64,000 bases of DNA from Megalopta genalis (lineage: Eukaryota; Arthropoda; Insecta; Hymenoptera; Halictidae): contig NC_135026.1 of assembly GCF_051020955.1 (NCBI RefSeq), positions 9,772,501 through 9,836,500 on the forward strand. The letters run 5' to 3'. Below are positions 58,411 to 64,000 of the stretch, in pieces. The translations under genes were made by a program, and so were the position numbers. Below the pieces are notes generated by a model that saw only the letters and a program-made list of their open reading frames with translations, did not search any database and was not told where the DNA came from. Position 1 is the stretch's first letter, and each line of letters starts with the position of its first letter.

Positions 58411-60495
58411 AAATAATATTGCGTTATTATCAATCCTTCATTTCCTGTTTTTTTCTACGTTCGGAAAAAGATAAAATCGAACTCCGAATCTTGATCTAAG
58501 GCACTTCAGTCCCAAGGTCATCTGTTCTGTCTGGTATCGTGCTCCCACGTCTAATGTGTCACGAGCCTAATTCTACCGACATTCTGCCGTTAATTTCGTC
58601 GGTAATTCGGACGACACACCGCCAATAATTCCTCCGTTCAAGGATAACTTTCACGCATACGTGTAAATATTAGTATTTAAGAACAAAGGACATTTAGTTA
58701 CCGTATCAGAGCGTCTACGTTATTTCGCGACCCCAGAAGAACCTGGCCAGCCGACTGAGCCGTCACAAAGTGAAGCACTTTTTAAGCTCATTAAATGATT
58801 TAAAAAACATACCTTGGGGAAACGGTTCGTTTTCGAATTATAATACAAATATTAGTACATATCTATATTATATATATATATATATATAATAATAATAAAT
58901 TTATATAATAAATTATATATAAATATATATAACAAATAATATAATAATAATAATAGTAATATATAGATATCTATATTATTATTATTATTATTATATGTAT
59001 CTACATATCTTTACCATATTTCACGCGTAAAATGAATTTTTTTATGTCATCAACAGAATGCAACTATCGCTCTAAAACTATCTGTTTATTCTGTTGCGTT
59101 CGCCTGTAGTTATTACTGAAAGAAAAGGTATCTGTCACTGAAAGAATTGATGTAAGGATTGCTAGTGTTTAGCAATCATTTAAGCCACGTTCTTAACACG
59201 ATAAGTTTCGTCGGTGTTTTTTATGATCTGCAGCTCTCTCAATCAAGTAAAAGTTTCTTAGTCAATTGCATTTCGGTCGCCGCAGCGTGTGTGTTCATGC
59301 GTAGTAAAAAATCTCAAAGCATGCCTATTCGAAATGAATTGAAATAATTGTGAAAGTTGCGGAATTTCGCTTTCCAAAGAGGCATGAAAAGAAATAAAAA
59401 CAGAACAATACGTAATTGTACCAGCAATGTTATTTTCGAGCCTCATTTGCAGATCTGAGTGATAGAAGTGATGTTGCATCAAGTGATTCGGTAATTGCAC
59501 CAAATGACAGTGATCTGATGATATATATATATGATATATATATACATTTATATACCCAATAAATGAATCGATAAATACTTCATAAATAAATACTTGATTA
59601 ATAAAAGGATAAGAACAAGAAGTACTAGTTGAACATCGTATAATTATATTTGAACGATATATATTACAATTGAACGATTATAACTATTTTTGATCTGTTC
59701 GTCGCAAACGCCACACTGATAATAAATGAATCGATAGGGAAGCATTGCAGAATCGTGAATAAAGAATACAACAACGAACTGCGCTATCTGGTACCGAAAT
59801 CGAAGATTTTATCCATTTTCGTAGATATTGTTAACTCGTAAAAGTTCAATAATCATTGATTAGTGGCAGCTGAAATTTTTCACGGTTCGGTCAGTAATCA
59901 TGCAAATAGAGATTGTAATTTTATAGAAAATATTCCAAGATCACAGGAGCAACTTCCAAGTAAACAAAGATACGCAACATTCGATAATCTCTCCAAAGAG
60001 GAAGATAAAACCAGAAATCAGTACTTTTGATTGTGTTAAGAAAATAAACTGACGAATCCAAGAATATTTTAGATAAATTAAAAGTAAACAATCTCTCGTG
60101 AAAATAACGATTGGCATACTTGAAACTGTTGATATCAGATAACTTTACTCCCTCATAGAATGGTTATCTAGGATTACAATAGTTAGGAAAACAAATTAAA
60201 AAACCGAGAAGAGACACACAACAGCCGTGATTGTTAACTATCTTAATTCATTTGTATAAGTATGATTGTGAAGTTATGAATGTTATGTTGACATATGGTC
60301 GAAAGAAATGATTGACGAAGTGTACGGAAAATTCGAAAGAAATACACAATTTTACAAGTAGTTAAAAGCAAAGAATGTTATTAATTCTGAAATCTGTCGT
60401 CGAAGACGAACGTACATATATATTGAAAATATTTAAGTAATTCTGGATAAGTGTTACGTTGTTCACACAGGAATGCGGATCCATTAATCGTTCAG

Positions 60496-61758
60496 CTATT
60501 TACTGAAAGCAAACGGTAGATCGGAACTCGTTAATATGCGAATAATTTTATTATGTAGCTGCACAAAAATGTTCAAAAAATTACGTACCGACAAACGCAT
60601 ATTTTGTGTCTGGTGCATGTACCCGATGACTTGCCCATTGCTCTGCAGCGAGCAATGCAACATGGGTTTCCACACAATTGACAACTCAAAAATGGCTGCG
60701 CGACCGGTGCATCATCGAGATCTTTGACTTTATCGACAAGATCGTATTCTTCTAGACCTGAAATTAATTGTAAATGTTAGCGAAGGTCTAATTTCTACTG
60801 ACATCGTCGTGCCAAATGTCGTTTTGAAACGAATAAGGTATTTCTACGATACTGATTTTTCAGCACTTAATTAATACGACTTGGCCGAATATTGGGTCGA
60901 GCAATAGATTCGTTCCGTATAGATGTAATTTAATATTGACAAACGGTTTAAAAATGTATGACATTAGTACAGATTTCTTTACATCGTATACGTATACAGG
61001 GTGTCCCAAAATTATGTTATTTCTGATAAATTGGGGATTCCTGGGGTATTTTGAAGTAATTCTTTCCTTTACAAAAATTTCCTCCGAAACATCGTTAAAG
61101 AGTTATTAACGAAAAACACTGACCAATGAGAGGCCAGTTCGGGTGGCGCGTAGCGGCTGTGTCAGAAACCCTTCATTTGCGCGAAGTACCACAATTTTAA
61201 GACACCCTGTACTGTGACGCATACGCTGCTAACACGAAGCAGAACGTACTTCCTGTTCAATCTAATATCTTCACGATTCAGTTATAATTGTAAAATAGTT
61301 AAAAATGTTTTCGCATATTAATTCCATCGAATTCACTAAAGAAATTCACACTATCGATGTTGAAACACCGAAGGCTCAGCTTGCAAACATCCCATCGTTA
61401 GTTAAATTCAAAGAAAGCATTTCCTCGTTAGGCAAAGGAAAAATCTATTCTAAGAAAGTAAGTGAAGCGACTTAGTTGTTGAATGTGTTTAAAACAAGTA
61501 AAGAAATAAACGGATAAACAAATTATTTCGTAGCTATTGAGGAAATCATTATCTGTCAAGTGATGTTTTTCATGCTTTGCAGGAAACTATTATAAATATT
61601 TTTCCGCATTAGTAGCAACATTCTTATTATAGAAATGACAAAAGCAATTATAAATATAGATTCACAAAAATCAGTTCACCTTCGATATCCTCGACAGAGG
61701 CAGACGTCACTGCAACCGCAGCCAAGCAAAGAGCTCCAAAGAGAATTAAAAGCTTCAT
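60496..61758 (-). CDS. Defensin-like secreted peptide, gene E (3 exons)
   Basis: Exons in transcription order are 61,758-61,680, 60,757-60,589 and 60,502-60,496. It is the segmental copy of gene A. In the coding sequence I see two differences: a silent change in the Ser-Val of exon 1, and Glu-to-Lys in the propeptide (LVDKVKDLDD instead of LVDKVEDLDD). The eight-cysteine domain, ending CVCRK, is identical and strongly basic. The TATA box reads TATATAAT rather than TATATAAA (61,809-61,802). All splice sites are intact, so both copies could be expressed. Confidence 0.85.
60995..61211. mobile_element. MITE in intron 1 of gene E
   Basis: The 217-bp TA-flanked CAGGGTGTC element, at the same place as in gene A. 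Confidence 0.9.
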
Positions 61759-62421
61759 GTTGTGGAAGTTCGGTACAATAACTTTTATCCACATCGTGGT
61801 CATTATATACAGCAGAGATGCATCCTCATCCTACCACTACCCCAGGGTGATGTGTACATTGCAATCAGATGCACTGATACGGTCGCTGTCCGTTTCGAAA
61901 GGGCGAGAATATTTCAGAATTACTCACAGTGAATCAATATGTATATAGAAATAAGATAAAATCAGAATTGCAGTTTTCCGTCGCAATGCACCTGATTGCA
62001 CGAATTACAAATTATCTGTATTATAAATAGACTGTGGATCTTATACGTTCATATTATTTCATAACAGAAACATTAGAAATGTTAATATATTATTATAATT
62101 AATGTGTAAAATGTTAATATATTATTATAAATAATATATAAAATATTAATATATTAATGCAATTAATATATTAATATAATTAATATTGTAGTTTTGGAAT
62201 AGTTATGGACAAAGTGTTAAGATATAGAATGATAAGAATATACTCAGATTTCTGGGTATATTTTATCCTATAAAAATATATATGCATATTCCCTATCGCG
62301 AGTCTTCTGGACGAATATCTCAATTAAAGTATGAGCCAATTTACTATTTTAAAGAAAGAAATGTATTCATACACATACAAAATACAATATATGTAAATAT
62401 ATATATCAACTCAGACATTTA

Positions 62422-62801
62422 GTGCCAACAACTTATGAAATTAGAGGAATCAATCGAAGTGCACAGGCCAGAATTAGAGCAAATCGTAAAGGAATCGTGT
62501 TCCACCATGATAATGCGAGGCCTCGCACATCTTTAGCAACGCGTACAAAATTATTGGTGCTTGGTTGGGAAGTGATGTCGCATCCTCCATGCAGCCCCGA
62601 CCTTTTAAATGGTAAAAATTTCAATAAGAACGATAGCCTCAAATGGCACTTGATTGAGTTTTTTTACTGATGAGGCTCAGAAGCTTTATGAGTTATCATG
62701 AAGTTACTAGGAAGATGGCAAAAGATCATCGAACAGAATAGAAAATATTTGACTGATCAAAGTTCATATCTTGTACAGAAGAAATTGAGTTTTATTTCTC
62801 A
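62422..62801 (+). pseudogene. Mariner transposase C-terminal relic, copy 2
   Basis: Segmental copy of the relic at 43,996, with the same HHDNARP and SPDL motifs, the same internal deletion and the same seven-T frameshift. Both lesions therefore predate the segmental duplication. Confidence 0.88.
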
Positions 62802-63270
62802 TTGAAATACCGAAATTACATTTCTGCCAACCCAATAATAATAATAATATAAGTAACAAATAATTAAAGATCGCTAAAACCGCAGTTATGTCCCGATTTT
62901 CGACACTTTCGACCGAAAACTGTAAGAAATCTGCAGCTTTTGAAATCTTTCAACGCTTGTAGCTTGGTTCTAGGTTAACAGATTTCGATCAAATTTTGCA
63001 GCATGCACACAAGTTACCTAGATCCAAGAATGGTATTTTTTAAACATTGCATATAGAAATTGCTCAGATGAAAAAGTTAAAAGACGAGATTTTTTTACTA
63101 TCTTTGTCATTCCAAGTGAGAGCAAAATTAAGAGAAAGCATGTCAATCATTGTCTAGTGGACTAGTTCCTCTATCATCCAAAAAAGATTCATATCGTTTA
63201 GTATACTTTGACAATATCTATTGCCTCCTAAAAGGTGTTCGGAACACTTTCGTGAACCTCGGTACATATG

Positions 63271-63929
63271 TGTTAGGGCCGTACGAATGTATCGTACGGT
63301 GCGCAGATTGAAGGTTGCTCCTCCAAATGCTGCGCCTCCAACGTCAACTTAATGGCGGTGAAGTTGATTTGTAAAAAAGGTTTAAACTAGGTTGAAAACG
63401 CAAGGCAACACAGTTTATTTGAAGAAGGTCCAGGGGTTTACAGTTGTGCGTGAGAGTGATTGACCATCTCTCGTGAGAGTTACCGACAAGACTGACTGTC
63501 TCGACAAATTTTGGGTTGCAGGTTGACTTGCTCGGGGTGGAGTCAATTTTGTGCGGCCAATTTTTGGAGCCTGCTTGGCTTCACCCCCAACCTGCCCCCA
63601 CTTCCGAAGACGTTGCTCTAGGGCCTTGAAAAAAGGGCAAGTCGACGGAAGGCAGTTGGAGACCAGCTTGGGTCTCCAGCAAAAGTACAGCAATAAAACT
63701 ATTTCCCTTTTTTTTTACTTTACCGGTTCTAACCGGTAAAGCAAACGGTACAAAAATGTCGTTACAGCGGGTCGTCGTTGTAAATTCGAAATATTTGAAC
63801 CTTGTCCCGTAGGGTTCGGTTTATTTTATTGGTCTGTCAGGCACCTTTTCTCGGGGTCGTAGTTTAGACCCCGTAGGCCCTCAAGTGACCTGACAGATTA
63901 TTCGGTGTTGATCCGTCCAGGACGGAACA
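63271..63929. mobile_element. Solo LTR (659 bp) with 5-bp target duplication
   Basis: It begins TGTTAGGGCC and ends CGGAACA, the TG...CA ends of an LTR, and is bounded by ATATG direct repeats (63,266-63,270 and 63,930-63,934). The uninterrupted empty site is seen at about 49,745 (ggtacatatgtataagttaa), and with one base different at 44,840. An AATAAA at about 63,692 could be its poly(A) signal. The 5-bp duplication suits BEL/Pao or Gypsy elements. No internal coding part remains. Confidence 0.9.
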
Positions 63930-64000
63930 ATATGTATAAGTTAAAATACGAAGATCTTTTAAATGTGAACTGGCTTACAACGCAACAATCGATTTTCTGC

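Larger units (their letters stand above)
55653..64000. repeat. Main segmental duplication, copy 2 (runs off window)
   Basis: Counterpart of 36,953-44,911. It is interrupted by a solo LTR at 63,271-63,929 and still matches copy 1 at the last base, so a further plus-strand defensin-like gene may follow beyond the window. Confidence 0.92.

Overview
This window is eukaryotic nuclear DNA, most likely from an insect and probably a hymenopteran such as an ant or bee. The reasons are sparse genes with short introns, an alternation of AT-rich DNA and CpG/GC-rich islands, many mariner-type and TTAA-type MITEs, an R1-like retrotransposon piece, and insect defensin-like genes. Nothing prokaryotic is present: no operons, ribosome binding sites or CRISPR.

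Layout, left part (1-33,966). The window opens inside a gene. The 3'-terminal exon of a LIM-domain protein resembling insect LMO4 lies at 681-840 (+), with a possible alternative histidine-rich C-terminus at 889-1119. After its GC-rich 3' flank there are about 30 kb in which I find no convincing protein gene. That stretch holds tandem repeats (4.1, 5.1, 10.3, 12.5, 23.1 and 30.3 kb), several MITEs, a pair of perfect palindromes at 13.5 kb, microsatellites, and GC-rich islands that look like conserved regulatory DNA but cannot be proven from one sequence.

Layout, right part (33,967-64,000). This is a recently rearranged array of five small secreted peptide genes. Each has a signal peptide, an acidic propeptide and a C-terminal eight-cysteine domain with the CSalphabeta (defensin) spacing. 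All share three exons: 79 nt, 166-169 nt and a 7-nt terminal micro-exon. Two are on the minus strand (42,070-43,332 and 60,496-61,758) and three on the plus strand (45,166-46,427; 47,533-48,794; 50,073-51,264). The plus genes lie in direct tandem units of about 2.4-2.55 kb, joined at a short TTTTTAAATGG microhomology inside a dead mariner transposase. The first minus gene is the inverted partner of the first plus gene. The region from 33,967 onwards reappears from 53,582, so a unit of about 19.6 kb seems to be tandemly duplicated, and the second copy runs off the window. Most of the DNA between the two arms of that unit is replaced in copy 2 by an R1-clade retrotransposon 3' fragment.

Within the array the signal and propeptide exons are nearly frozen, while the cysteine domain has changed heavily, from strongly cationic to about neutral. 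Promoters have diverged too: one gene has lost its TATA box, one has a changed TATA box, and one lacks a GATA-containing segment. This is the most interesting system here: a young, actively remodelled defensin-like family with an unusual eight-cysteine pattern.
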